The position numbers and the translations under genes were made by a program. Below, one piece after another: positions 9,339-18,375 of a stretch of 64,000 bases of DNA (the first letter of the stretch is position 1; the number at the start of each line of letters is the position of its first letter). Location of the stretch: positions 29,939 through 93,938 of the forward strand of contig JBCCWS010000020.1 of assembly GCA_039193195.1 (NCBI GenBank), given 5' to 3'. Origin of the DNA: Pseudomonadota bacterium (GTDB lineage Bacteria; Pseudomonadota; Gammaproteobacteria; Steroidobacterales; JBCBZW01). Under the pieces are notes generated by a model. That model saw nothing but the letters and a program-made list of their open reading frames with translations, did no database searches and had not been told where the DNA came from.

Positions 9339-9452
9339 ATCGAACGTACTTCCCCTCGGCGCCAGCGAACACCGCGCCTATACGCGTAAACGATCGCGCG
9401 GAGCACTTTGATTAACGTCGAGGGCGTCGATGTTCGAGTAACGAGGATCCTA

Positions 9453-11066
9453 GTGCCACGATTTGACGCTATCGTGATCGGCGCCGGGCACAACGGCCTG
9501 ACGACCGCGGCATTTCTCGCGAAAAGCGGCCTGGACGTACTGGTGTTGGAACGCAACCCATACTCTGGCGGCGCCACCGTGAGTCGCGAGCTCCATGAGG
9601 GGTGGACGTACTCGAACTGCTCCTACGTCTGCAGCCTGTTCCGCCCGGAGATATACGCTGCCCTCGATCTCGGCCGCCACGGCCTGAAGGTCATCCCGCT
9701 GGTGAGCAGCATGACCTTCAAGCGAGACGGTGACTACTTCGGCAGCTACCAACACCCGGCGATTCGCCGCCGAGAGCTGCGCCGACACAGCCCGCGCGAT
9801 GCGGACGCGGCCGTGCGCTTCGATGCGGACGTCCTGCGCTGGTGCCGCCTGATCCGCGGCATGCTCCTGCGCACGCCCCCCGACCCCACATCCCTAGCGC
9901 CCCGCGACGCCTTCGAATTCGCCTACCTATTGAAGAAGTTCTGGGCCCTGAGCGAGGCCCAGCTGTATGAATTCATTCGCTTCTTCACGATGTCGATCGC
10001 GGAATATCTCGAAAACTACTTCGAGAACGAGACCATCCTCGCCCACTATTCAGGCGGCAGCATCATCGGCACCGGGCTCGGCGTCTACTCGCCCGGCACC
10101 GCCTACGTGCTGCTCCACCACGCCATGGGGGATGTGGACGGCAACGTCGGCGCCTGGGGCTTCGCGCGCGGCGGCATGGGCGCCGTGGCCAAGGCCCTCG
10201 CGAGCGCCTTCGAGGGCTACGGCGGCAAGCTGCGCTGTGATGCGGCGGTGGAGAAGATCAAGTCGCGCGGCGGGCGCACGACCGGCGTAGTGCTCGGCTC
10301 AGGCGAGGAAATCGACGCACCCGTGGTGGTTTCCAGCCTCAACGCCAAGACGACGTTCACGCGATTGCTCGAAGCGGACGACGTACCGCCCACCCTGCTG
10401 TCCCGCGCTGAGCGCTTCAAGACCCGCGGCTCGTCAGGAAAGCTGAACATTGCCTTAGAGGGCCTTCCCACCTTCCGCGCCCTGCCCGAAGGGTCACCGC
10501 TAACGCTCGGCCACATGCACTTCACGGACACCTTGGAGCGCCTGGAACTGGCCTACGATGATTGGAAGGAGAAGCGCTGGTCCGCCGACCCCTACACGGA
10601 CACGCTGATCCCCTCCCAGTACGACCCCACGATCGCGCCGCCGGGCAAGCACATGATGAGCGTGTTCGTGCAGTACTGCCCCGCCGACGTAGAGGGCGGC
10701 TGGACCGACGAGAAACGCACCGCCTTCGGCAACACGGTAATCGACCAGATCGCCGACTACAGTCCCGACTTCAAGTCCCTCATCGCCCACGCAGAGGTGC
10801 GCACGCCGCGCGAACTAGAAGCGGAGGTGGGCCTGCTCGAGGGCAACATCTTCCACGGCGAACTCACCTTCGACCAGCTGCTGTTCAACCGGCCCTTCCC
10901 GGGTGCCGCCCAATACCGAGGTCCGCTGAAGGGCATGTACCTCGCCGGCTCGTCCTCGCACCCGGGCGGTGGCGTGATGGGCGCACCGGGCTGCAACGCA
11001 GCGCGCGAGATTCTCGCCGACCTGCGTCGCACTGATATCACGCCTAGCGAGTTTCCGGATGACTGA
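9453..11066 (+). CDS. CrtI/PYROXD2-like FAD oxidoreductase, cassette 1 subunit A
   Basis: This is a 537-residue flavoprotein of the phytoene-desaturase/amine-oxidase superfamily. It has the dinucleotide motif VIGAGHNGLTTAAFL at the N terminus, the LERNPYSGGATVSRE segment, and a C-terminal FAD block SSSHPGGGVMGAPGCNAARE. The GTG start is preferred over an upstream TTG because GAGG lies seven bases before it and translation then begins at the Rossmann fold. It is closely similar throughout to the subunit A of the second cassette (shared LRTPPDPTS, FFTMS, GVYSPG, GDVDG and RGSSGK blocks). The last 8 bases overlap the next flavoprotein gene. It is not near carotenoid genes, so carotenoid desaturation is unlikely; oxidation of an amine is inferred from context. 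Confidence 0.8.
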   Translation: MPRFDAIVIGAGHNGLTTAAFLAKSGLDVLVLERNPYSGGATVSRELHEGWTYSNCSYVCSLFRPEIYAALDLGRHGLKVIPLVSSMTFKRDGDYFGSYQHPAIRRRELRRHSPRDADAAVRFDADVLRWCRLIRGMLLRTPPDPTSLAPRDAFEFAYLLKKFWALSEAQLYEFIRFFTMSIAEYLENYFENETILAHYSGGSIIGTGLGVYSPGTAYVLLHHAMGDVDGNVGAWGFARGGMGAVAKALASAFEGYGGKLRCDAAVEKIKSRGGRTTGVVLGSGEEIDAPVVVSSLNAKTTFTRLLEADDVPPTLLSRAERFKTRGSSGKLNIALEGLPTFRALPEGSPLTLGHMHFTDTLERLELAYDDWKEKRWSADPYTDTLIPSQYDPTIAPPGKHMMSVFVQYCPADVEGGWTDEKRTAFGNTVIDQIADYSPDFKSLIAHAEVRTPRELEAEVGLLEGNIFHGELTFDQLLFNRPFPGAAQYRGPLKGMYLAGSSSHPGGGVMGAPGCNAAREILADLRRTDITPSEFPDD

Positions 11067-12615
11067 GCCCTCGACCACCGTAGTGATCGGCGCCGGTCAC
11101 AACGCGCTTGTCTGTGCCACCTACCTGGCGCGCGCCGGCCGACGGGTTACCTGCCTGGAGGCCGCAGCGATGCCGGGCGGCATGGCGTCGTACCGCGCCT
11201 TCGGCGAAGGCTATAGCGCGCCCATCGCCCACGCGCAGTATCCCCTCGATGACCGGTTGGTGAAGGACCTCGATCTCGAACAGCACGGCTACAGGGCTGG
11301 CGCGCCCGCCCCGACGACGGTGCTCGACCCCGAGGGTCAAACGCTTAGTGCCCTCGGCACCGATCTATCGGGTGCTGGCGCAACGCGGGGCGACCAAGCT
11401 GCCTACCGGGCCCTGCGCGCGGGGTTTGCAGAGTTCGCCGATTGCTTGGCACCCCTATTCGATAGCGCGCCGCCACGACTCAAGCACCTCGGCATGGGTG
11501 AGCTTCGTGGCCTCTCCTCACTTGCCCTGAGGCTTCGCTTCGGGCTTGGGCGGGAGAAGCTGCAGGAATTGCTGCGCGTGGCAGGCATGAACATCTACGA
11601 CCTGCTCGATGAGCACTTTGCTGATGAGCGGATTAAGGGATTGATGGCGCTGGAGGCACTGCAGGGGTCAGCGATGGGTCCGCGCACACCTGGCACCGTG
11701 CTCACCTGGCTTCATCGCCTAGCGAATGCACACGATCGCTTCCCGGCGATCGCCGCCGATGCCGACCGTAGCATCGGCACCGCCTTGGCAAACGCGCTAC
11801 GGGCGGCGGGCGGTGAGCTGCGCTACGACACCAAGGTGCGTGCGATCTCCATCGAGGATTCGCGGGCCACGGGCGTCATCTTGAGCGATGGTGAGCGCAT
11901 CCGCGCCAGCACGGTAATTTCGGGCGTGGACCCGCGCGCGACCTTCGAAGAGTTGCTCGGGCTGCCCTCCCTCGACGCCGCATTCGCCCGCCGCATCACG
12001 CAGATCCGCGGCAGGGGGGTGGTCGCGAAGCTGCATCTCGGCCTGAACTCGCTTCCCGCCTTTCCAGGGCTCACCCCGGAGACCCTCGGCGGGCGCATGC
12101 TGGTTGCCCCCTCGGCAGACTACGTGGAGAAGGCCTTCAATCCGAGCAAGTACGGACGACACAGTCCCGCGCCCGTGCTCGAGATCACGATGCCCTCCCT
12201 CGCCAACGCGAGCCTCGCCCCCGAGGGCAAGCACGTGATGTCCATGAACATCTCTTTTGTGCCCTACCAAACGCAGGGTGACACCGATGCATTTCGTCAA
12301 AGCGTACTCGACAGCGCACTGGACACGCTCGGTGAGTACGATCGCGCGCTGCGCAGCCGGGTCGTGTGCAGCGATCTCATGACACCGACAGACCTGGAAG
12401 CTCAGTTCGGTGCCGTCCAAGGCCACTGGCACCACGGTGAACTATCGATGCACCAGTCGCTGATGCTGCGCCCACTCTACGGCGCTGCGCGGTACGCCGC
12501 TCCGGTGCGCGGCGTGTACTTGTGTAGCGCCGGTTGCCACCCAGGCGGTGATGTGAGCGGCAGACCCGGTCGCAACGCAGCCGCGGCGATCCTCGCCGCG
12601 AAGGACGCCCCATGA
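11059..12615 (+). CDS. CrtI/PYROXD2-like FAD oxidoreductase, cassette 1 subunit B
   Basis: The 518-residue product has an N-terminal FAD motif VVIGAGHNALVCATYL and the signature MPGGMASYRAFGEGY. Its C-terminal FAD block is SAGCHPGGDVSGRPGRNAAA. It is a distant homologue of the gene before it and a close homologue of the first flavoprotein in cassette 2. The start overlaps the upstream gene by 8 bases and the stop shares ATGA with the following GcvT-like gene. This strongly suggests coupled translation and a complex. The pairing of one A-type and one B-type flavoprotein is constant in both cassettes, which points to a heterodimer. The reaction is not known; oxidation of an N-substituted amine is the working inference. 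Confidence 0.8.
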   Translation: MTEPSTTVVIGAGHNALVCATYLARAGRRVTCLEAAAMPGGMASYRAFGEGYSAPIAHAQYPLDDRLVKDLDLEQHGYRAGAPAPTTVLDPEGQTLSALGTDLSGAGATRGDQAAYRALRAGFAEFADCLAPLFDSAPPRLKHLGMGELRGLSSLALRLRFGLGREKLQELLRVAGMNIYDLLDEHFADERIKGLMALEALQGSAMGPRTPGTVLTWLHRLANAHDRFPAIAADADRSIGTALANALRAAGGELRYDTKVRAISIEDSRATGVILSDGERIRASTVISGVDPRATFEELLGLPSLDAAFARRITQIRGRGVVAKLHLGLNSLPAFPGLTPETLGGRMLVAPSADYVEKAFNPSKYGRHSPAPVLEITMPSLANASLAPEGKHVMSMNISFVPYQTQGDTDAFRQSVLDSALDTLGEYDRALRSRVVCSDLMTPTDLEAQFGAVQGHWHHGELSMHQSLMLRPLYGAARYAAPVRGVYLCSAGCHPGGDVSGRPGRNAAAAILAAKDAP

Positions 12616-13814
12616 GCACCACCCTCGATCATACGCACTTCCGCCGAGCCCTTGACGCCACGCCATTCCTACACTTCTACGAGGCGCTATCCACGCGAGA
12701 GCACTGGACCGCTTGGAACGGCTACAAGGTAGCCAAGGTGATCGACAACCTCGCGCGCGAGTACTACGCCATTCGCAGCGGCTGCTCCGTGATGGATCTC
12801 ACCCCGATGGAGAAGTACCGCATCGCGGGGCAGGACGCGTTGCGATTCCTCAATCGCCTGGTGACGCGAGACGTGAGCCAGCTTCAGATCGGTCGCGTCA
12901 CCTACGCGCTCTGGTGCGACGACGAAGGAAAGGTGATCGATGACGGCACGATCTTCCGCCTGAGCGAACACGAGTTCCGTCTCTGCGCGCAGCATCACCA
13001 GCTCGACTGGTTGCTAACGAGTGCGCTCGGCTTCGATGTCGACATCGCGTGCGAGACGCACGAGATCGCAGCGCTGGCGGTGCAAGGGCCCACCTCGCAC
13101 ACGGTGCTCGCGGCAGCTGGTTTTGGCGAACTGGAGCAGCTCAAGCCCTTCCGCAGCGTTCAGACATCCTTCGCAGGGACTCCCGCGCTGGTGTCACGAA
13201 CGGGATTTACGGGCGACCTCGGCTACGAGGTCTGGGTGCATCCCGCGCACGGCGACGCCTTGTGGCATTCCCTGATGGCACAACGCGCTTGCCTAGATGT
13301 TGTGCCCATCGGCCTGGATGCGATGGAGATGGCGCGCATCGAGGCAGGATTCATCATGCCAGGCTTCGACTTCATCACGGCCGAGACAGCCCTGATGCCA
13401 GAGCACCAACGCTCGCCTGAGGAGCTCGGGCTCGGGTGGGCCGTGGATCTCAGCAAAGGGCCTTTTACGGGCCGCGCCGCCCTCGCCGAGGAACGCGCTC
13501 AGCCCGCACGGCGCCGCCTGTGCAAGCTGATCGTGGGGGGCAACAAAGCGGTGGGCGATGCCTTTCTGTACAAACGCCGGAAGGGCCGTGAGATAGGGGT
13601 GGTTCGCTGTAGCACTTGGTCACCGGTACTGAAGGCAAACTTGGCATTGGCGGAGCTCGCGCTCTCCGACGGCGCCCTCCCCAGCGACGTATGGGCAAAG
13701 ATCGACTATCAGCGAGAGCTGGCCTGGCGCGTGGCGTGGGAGCCCTGCACGATAACAAGCAAACCCTTCTACTCTCCCGTTCATCGCAGCGCGACGCCGC
13801 CCGCCGCGTACTGA
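12612..13814 (+). CDS. GcvT-family folate-binding aminomethyltransferase-like protein, cassette 1
   Basis: This 400-residue protein belongs to the glycine cleavage T-protein/dimethylglycine dehydrogenase folate-domain family. The DLTPMEKYRIAGQDA start and the RLVTRDVSQL segment are conserved; Asp87 matches the conserved T-protein aspartate. The SRTGFTGDLGYEVWV block and the C-terminal barrel (about 290-395) are also present. Known relatives accept a C1 unit from an oxidised N-methyl amine onto tetrahydrofolate, or demethylate substrates such as DMSP. It shares ATGA with subunit B. Co-translation suggests it receives the C1 product of the two flavoproteins. Lipoyl-dependent glycine cleavage is unlikely because no gcvH or gcvP is nearby. 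Confidence 0.85.
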   Translation: MSTTLDHTHFRRALDATPFLHFYEALSTREHWTAWNGYKVAKVIDNLAREYYAIRSGCSVMDLTPMEKYRIAGQDALRFLNRLVTRDVSQLQIGRVTYALWCDDEGKVIDDGTIFRLSEHEFRLCAQHHQLDWLLTSALGFDVDIACETHEIAALAVQGPTSHTVLAAAGFGELEQLKPFRSVQTSFAGTPALVSRTGFTGDLGYEVWVHPAHGDALWHSLMAQRACLDVVPIGLDAMEMARIEAGFIMPGFDFITAETALMPEHQRSPEELGLGWAVDLSKGPFTGRAALAEERAQPARRRLCKLIVGGNKAVGDAFLYKRRKGREIGVVRCSTWSPVLKANLALAELALSDGALPSDVWAKIDYQRELAWRVAWEPCTITSKPFYSPVHRSATPPAAY

Positions 13815-13842
13815 ACGTACTCCAAGCAAGGCCAAGGACCGC

Positions 13843-15018
13843 ATGAGCAACGCGTCGCAAAATCCCTTCGATAGCTGGCGCGCCATGGCTGTCTCGCTCT
13901 ACATGGTGCTGGTTGGCTACGGCGTGCTGGTGGGCATTCCGGTCATCAGCTCAGCTTGGGTAAACCAGCTTGGATTCAGCGAAGTGCAGGTTGGCCGCGT
14001 CGCCGGGGCCGATCTCGGCGGTCTGTCCGTGGGCGCAGTGCTCACCTCCATGCTAATCGCACGCTGCTCTCGCCGCGGCCTCACTCTGCTCGGCATTGCC
14101 CTGTCCGTAGCGGCGAACGGCCTATGCATCACCATCACGGCGTACGAGCAGGTGCTGTGGCTTCGCTTCCTGTCGGGCATCGGCAGCGGCATCTACACGG
14201 CCGTTGCTGTCGCCAACCTGGGGGCGACCTCACGACCAGCCCGAGCCTTCAACTTCGCCCTATTCGCCTTCGCCTTTTCTCAGGCGCTCGAACTCGCCGT
14301 GCTGCCAATGCTCTCGATGACGGGCATCTACCTTGTGTTCATCGTGACTTACCTGCTCACGCTGCCGTTCCTCGGCTGGTTTCCCGCGGGACGACAGGCC
14401 CCAGCGGTGGACACCGCGCGCGAAGCCACCGTGGCGCCAACCGTCCCACGCTACCTGCCGTGGATGGTGCTGGCAGCCATCGGTGTCACCTACGTGAACA
14501 TCGGCGCTTACTGGACCTACATCGAACTGGCGAGCGCAGACTCTGCCGCCGACCCAGATTGGGTGGCGCGGGCGCTCGTCATCACCTCCTTCTTTTCTAT
14601 CCTCGGATGCCTCTTCGCCACCCTGATTAGTAATCGCTTCGGCCTGGCGCGCCCGCTGATGGTGACCCTAGTGCTGCAAGCGGTCATCGTGGCGATGCTC
14701 GCCAACGGCATTGATAACGTGAACATCGTGATCAGCTTGTTTAGCTTCAACTTTCTCTGGGTGTTCATCGACGTCTATCAAATGGCGACGGTCGCCAACG
14801 TTGACCCGGATGGTCGCTACTCCGCCCTGATGCCCGGCGCTCAGGGCCTCGGTCAAATCATTGGGCCGAACATCGCGGCATCCGTGCTCGCGGGCGGATA
14901 CGGCTACCACGGAGTGTTTATCTTCTGTGCCGCGGCGTCGATCTTAGCGCTGCTGATCTACGCCACGATGTACGCTCAGCTGCGCACCTCGTGCCCAGCG
15001 CTAGCTGACGCATCGTAG
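13843..15018 (+). CDS. MFS transporter
   Basis: The 391-residue protein has about twelve hydrophobic segments with the usual central break near residues 185-205, and is typical in length for a major facilitator carrier. A short polar loop with RCSRRG follows the second helix, as in the MFS motif A region. It starts 28 bases after the GcvT-like gene and is probably part of that operon. It may import the substrate or export a product of the flavoprotein cassette. The specific substrate cannot be read from the sequence. Confidence 0.82.
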   Translation: MSNASQNPFDSWRAMAVSLYMVLVGYGVLVGIPVISSAWVNQLGFSEVQVGRVAGADLGGLSVGAVLTSMLIARCSRRGLTLLGIALSVAANGLCITITAYEQVLWLRFLSGIGSGIYTAVAVANLGATSRPARAFNFALFAFAFSQALELAVLPMLSMTGIYLVFIVTYLLTLPFLGWFPAGRQAPAVDTAREATVAPTVPRYLPWMVLAAIGVTYVNIGAYWTYIELASADSAADPDWVARALVITSFFSILGCLFATLISNRFGLARPLMVTLVLQAVIVAMLANGIDNVNIVISLFSFNFLWVFIDVYQMATVANVDPDGRYSALMPGAQGLGQIIGPNIAASVLAGGYGYHGVFIFCAAASILALLIYATMYAQLRTSCPALADAS

Positions 15019-15045
15019 GTCGACCGGTGATTTCGGGAGCCGCTG

Positions 15046-15861
15046 ATGCCCGACCATGACCGCGCGCGAATTCCCAGCCTCGCATCAACTTCCCCTACGG
15101 ACTCGATCATCAGCTCGCTGCGCACGCAAGGCGGGGTGATCGTTCGCGACGTGGTGCCGGCGAGCGTGCCCAAGGCCGTGCTCGCCGAGCTAGAGCCACC
15201 CTTGGCCGACTTCGGTGCGAGATTCGCCAACGACTTCAACGGCTACCGCACGCTGCGGGCAGGTGCCATCTTGAAGGTGTCGCCCTCATCGCCAACCCTG
15301 ATAGCCCACCCCTTGGTGCTCGAGGTGGCCGACGCGATCCTGCTGCCCCATGCCAATAGCTACCGGATCGGTAGCACCACTGCGATCAAGGTGCTGCCGG
15401 GCGAACGGCATCAGCAGCTGCATCGCGATGTAGACGATCTCTACCCCATCGCATTGCCTGGCGTCGAGTTGCAGCTTTCGGTGATGTGGGCCCTCGGCGA
15501 CTTCACGCGGGAGAACGGCGCGACGCGCATGGTGCTCGCTGAGCACGCGCCGAACCAGCGGAGTGATATCAGGGAAGAGCATATTGCCCAGGCGGAGATG
15601 CCGCGCGGCTCGGCGTTGTTCTACCTCGGCACGACCTGGCACGGCGGCGGCGCCAACACCACCTCATCTGCGCGCACCGGCCTGGTCAATACCTACAGCC
15701 TGGGGTGGCTACGGCAAGAGGAAAACCAGTACCTGAGCGTGCCTCGCGAAATTGCAGACGCCCTACCAGAGCGAGTTCGTCGCTTGATGGGCTATCAAAG
15801 CGACGGGCCCTACCTCGGCGTCTACCCCGGTGATCCCGACAACAACTGGTACGAGTCCTGA
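15046..15861 (+). CDS. phytanoyl-CoA dioxygenase (PhyH)-family Fe(II)/2-oxoglutarate oxygenase
   Basis: This 271-residue protein has the double-stranded beta-helix metal triad in order. His126-Arg-Asp128 lies in [10 protein letters not shown], His199 in [10 protein letters not shown], and Arg210 (2-oxoglutarate carboxylate) in SARTGL. The final segment [15 protein letters not shown] is typical of bacterial PhyH-like proteins. Such enzymes hydroxylate small molecules or remove N/O-methyl groups by hydroxylation. It begins 27 bases after the MFS gene, so it likely belongs to the cassette 1 operon; the second cassette lacks it. That makes an added oxidation step on a shared substrate plausible. 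The substrate is unknown. Confidence 0.85.
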   Translation: MPDHDRARIPSLASTSPTDSIISSLRTQGGVIVRDVVPASVPKAVLAELEPPLADFGARFANDFNGYRTLRAGAILKVSPSSPTLIAHPLVLEVADAILLPHANSYRIGSTTAIKVLPGERHQQLHRDVDDLYPIALPGVELQLSVMWALGDFTRENGATRMVLAEHAPNQRSDIREEHIAQAEMPRGSALFYLGTTWHGGGANTTSSARTGLVNTYSLGWLRQEENQYLSVPREIADALPERVRRLMGYQSDGPYLGVYPGDPDNNWYES

Positions 15862-15967
15862 CCTCGCGATCTGCGTCTGCGGTACAGTGCGCCTAGGCCA
15901 TTTAGCGAGTTGAACCTATCGCGCGGGCTTAGCGTGCGGGCGACAGCGTTCACCGGGAAGCGCACGC

Positions 15968-16609
15968 ATGTCGCGAGATGGAGACAGGCAAGCACCTCCG
16001 CGCCCAAGGGCGCAGACCACCCCGACGATAGTTGGCACCGGCGAGTTCTCGGTCGATACCACTCGATGGCCCGCTTGGCAGCGCGCCTATCGCTACGGCA
16101 CGCTGGTGATTAGGCCACCGGCCCGCGTTCGTGCCGTAGTCGACCGTTGGCGAGCCCGTTACGATCCGGTCAGCCAAGGCTACGTCGACACTCACATCAC
16201 GGTCACCCAACCGTTTCGTCAGGAACCTACACGCCAGGCCTTCGCCCAGATCACCACCATCTTGCGCTTGCAGCACCAATTCGAGATCCGCTACGGACCG
16301 CTGCGCAACTTCCTGCCCGATCCGGTGCTGTGGTTGGAGGTTCAACCGGCACGTAGAGTAATGGCGCTACGGCGCGCACTGCACGAGACGGGGTTGTTCG
16401 ACCTCTCCCAGCCGCACACGGACGGCTTCGTTCCCCACATGAGCATTGCCGAAGGGCTCTCATCGCCGCAGGCCGATGAAGCGCTCTACGCGCAGCTTCG
16501 CGGCCAAGCGCCCGTCGGCAAGTTCCCCTGCCGGAGCATTACCTACCTACGTCCGGACGAGCGCTTCCAGTTCCGCAAACTGCGGACCTTTCGCCTCCCA
16601 GGTAGCTAG
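15968..16609 (+). CDS. 2H phosphoesterase / 2'-5' RNA ligase-like protein
   Basis: The 213-residue product contains the two short histidine motifs that define the 2H phosphoesterase superfamily: H76-I-T78 in DTHITVTQPF, and H157-M-S159 in FVPHMSIAEG. The spacing of about 80 residues is normal. Members include the 2'-5' RNA ligase LigT/ThpR and cyclic phosphodiesterases; which reaction applies here is unclear. The first 25 residues are rich in Pro, Arg and Asp and may be a disordered extension, or the true start may be internal. It stands alone between the PhyH gene and an inverted repeat that precedes the next gene. Confidence 0.75.
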   Translation: MSRDGDRQAPPRPRAQTTPTIVGTGEFSVDTTRWPAWQRAYRYGTLVIRPPARVRAVVDRWRARYDPVSQGYVDTHITVTQPFRQEPTRQAFAQITTILRLQHQFEIRYGPLRNFLPDPVLWLEVQPARRVMALRRALHETGLFDLSQPHTDGFVPHMSIAEGLSSPQADEALYAQLRGQAPVGKFPCRSITYLRPDERFQFRKLRTFRLPGS

Positions 16610-16628
16610 CAAGGGATGTAAAAGATAT

Positions 16629-16682
16629 TTGACATTCCCCCATAGCCGCGCGACACTGGAAATGTTAAAAATTTCTAACATT
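16629..16682 (+). promoter_or_regulatory. candidate promoter and operator of the membrane protein/XRE pair
   Basis: A TTGACA hexamer lies at 16629-16634. Downstream, AATGTTA at 16661-16667 and TAACATT at 16676-16682 form a perfect 7-base inverted repeat with an 8-base spacer, ending 10 bases before the ATG. The stretch is clearly more AT-rich than its surroundings. An operator for the XRE repressor encoded two genes downstream, giving autoregulation, is a reasonable inference. A good -10 box is not obvious. Confidence 0.45.
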
Positions 16683-16692
16683 AGGTCTCTGA

Positions 16693-17112
16693 ATGGGATT
16701 CCATGAGAAATCCTCCTGGGTGATGGTGCTGAGCCTGTTGGCCGGCGCCGCGTTCTACATCTACTTCGTGGTCATGGGGTCGCGCGCCGCGGGGATGCTG
16801 GTCCCCCCCGTGCTGCCCGTGCTTATCGCCTTCACGGTCATCCTCGTACTCTTGGCCGTAGTAGGGCACATCCTTGCCGCGCTCAGCTCCGTTCGAGATG
16901 CGAACGCGGGCGAAGACGAGCGTGATCGACTGATCGCCCGCCGCGCAGCGAGCGCCTCTGGCGCCTTGCTGTCTCTCGGCGTGCTAGCAGCGCTCAGCCT
17001 GTACCTGTTCACCTATCAAGGTGATTGGCTCTTCTACGGGGTCTTCGCGAGCCTCGTTCTGGCCAGCATCAGCGAGTACGCTGTGCGTATCGTGCTCTAT
17101 CGCTTCGGCTAA
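16693..17112 (+). CDS. small four-helix membrane protein paired with XRE regulator
   Basis: The 139-residue protein has about four membrane helices (around residues 6-28, 33-60, 90-110 and 112-132). A charged loop DANAGEDERDRLIARRA separates the second and third. This charged-loop layout and the directly following YozG-type XRE gene match the DUF2178-like membrane proteins that often pair with such regulators. No catalytic motif is seen. It is likely controlled by the inverted repeat just upstream. Function is unknown; a membrane sensor or stress-related partner of the regulator is possible. Confidence 0.7.
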   Translation: MGFHEKSSWVMVLSLLAGAAFYIYFVVMGSRAAGMLVPPVLPVLIAFTVILVLLAVVGHILAALSSVRDANAGEDERDRLIARRAASASGALLSLGVLAALSLYLFTYQGDWLFYGVFASLVLASISEYAVRIVLYRFG

Positions 17113-17118
17113 CTCGTC

Positions 17119-17340
17119 TTGAGTCGTTCCACGACGATACGCAATCGCGTACGAGAGCTTCGCGAACTGCACGGCGGGATATCGCAGGCGGAATTGGGCG
17201 AGGCGATCGGTGTGACGCGCCAGACCATCGCCGCCATCGAAAAGAGCCGCTACTCGCCGTCGCTGGAGAGCGCGTTCCGCATCGCCCGACTCTTCCAGGT
17301 GGGCGTCGAAGAGGTGTTTTACTGGCACGAGGACGAGTAG
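17119..17340 (+). CDS. XRE-family transcriptional regulator (YozG-like)
   Basis: This 73-residue protein is a single helix-turn-helix domain. The motif runs from ISQAELGEAIGVTRQTIAAIE to the SPSLESAFRIARLF helix, ending in VEEVFYWHEDE, which is typical of YozG-type regulators. TTG is the apparent start; the SRSTTIRNRVRELR leader matches the family N terminus. It begins 6 bases after the membrane protein gene, so the two are co-transcribed. It probably binds the inverted repeat upstream of the pair. Confidence 0.85.
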   Translation: MSRSTTIRNRVRELRELHGGISQAELGEAIGVTRQTIAAIEKSRYSPSLESAFRIARLFQVGVEEVFYWHEDE

Positions 17341-17355
17341 ACGCTGGCTTGATCC

Positions 17356-18267
17356 TTGCAGCGATACCGCGAACACACGCAGAGTTCGCACGCCATGTCG
17401 CTAATCATCAAGTACGGCCTTCAACCCACCCTGATGGTAGGTGTCTTAAGTCTCTGGTACTTCAACCAAGACGCAGCGTGGGTGTATCTGCTGGTCGCCC
17501 TCGGCGTGCAGGTGTTGCTGGCCCTGCTTGAGCACTTTTGGCCCGCTCGCCCCGAATGGGTGCAACCGATCGGCTACAAGGGCGCCCTGGGGGCAGTGTT
17601 CATCGCCACCTACGTATTCGGGGGCGCGATCGTCGCGCCGCTCTACGCGCAGACGGTCAACCCCGCACTCGCCCACCTTCGCAGCACGCTTGGGCTCGAT
17701 GTCTGGCCCACCGAATGGCCGATCATCGCGCAGGTATTGCTGGCCTTCTTTATGAGCGAGTTCATCTGGTACTGACTGCACCGGGCGGAGCATCGTTGGT
17801 CGTGGGTATGGCGTATCACTGGCCATGGATCGCACCACGCGTTTAAAAACCTGGCGGCCATCAACGCAGGCGCTAACCACCCGCTGGAGATCCTCCTAGT
17901 GCTCACCGTACCGAGCGCCGTCGTCGAGCTGCTGTTCGGTGCGGGGGCCGCAGTGGGTGGGTCGTACCTGTTGCTGTTGACCCTGGCCTTCCTGGCACAC
18001 GCAAACCTCGATCTCAACACACGGGTGATCGGCTGGCTATTCACAACGAACCGATATCACATCCATCACCACTCCATGGTGTTGGAGGAGAGCAACACCA
18101 ACTTCGGCTGCGCCGCCATCGTGTGGGACCGGCTCTTCGGCAGCTTCCGCGACGCGGCCACCACGCAGACCGGTACGGGCCCCACACAGCCGTCCCTTTG
18201 GGGAATTTTCCTGATGCCGTACCGTGAACCCCGAGACACGCAAACCTCTCCCAACGCTGGCGGATGA
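17356..18267 (+). pseudogene. sterol desaturase/fatty acid hydroxylase interrupted by one in-frame TGA
   Basis: Reading through a single TGA at 17773-17775 gives one continuous membrane protein of about 300 residues of the sterol desaturase/fatty acid hydroxylase superfamily. The stop falls exactly where the family has a tryptophan (FIWY-stop-LHRAEHRW), so a TGG to TGA change explains it. All three histidine clusters survive: HRAEH right after the stop, HGSHH, and HIHHH near the end. No frameshift is present. The downstream part alone lacks the first histidine clusters unless read through, so the gene is probably dead, unless the base is a sequencing error or read-through occurs. The start may be TTG here or the ATG (MSLIIKYG) at 17395. 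Confidence 0.8.
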
Positions 18268-18375
18268 GATGGCGTCGCGAGCTACTCGGTGTAAGCGCCA
18301 TCCCTAGCGCGCCCGGTCTGTCCGTGGCACTGTGAGTGCGTAGGGTGCGAGTCGAACAATCGTGGGAGAACAATC

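Noticed and set aside
9453..12615. Carotenoid biosynthesis based on CrtI similarity
   Set aside because: No phytoene synthase, lycopene cyclase or prenyltransferase is nearby, and the pairing with GcvT and amine genes argues for a different substrate.
17773..17775. UGA recoding as Trp or selenocysteine in the sterol desaturase
   Set aside because: TGA is used as a normal stop elsewhere in the window (for example the TonB receptor at 52645-52647), and the site aligns with an ordinary Trp. A simple nonsense change is more likely.
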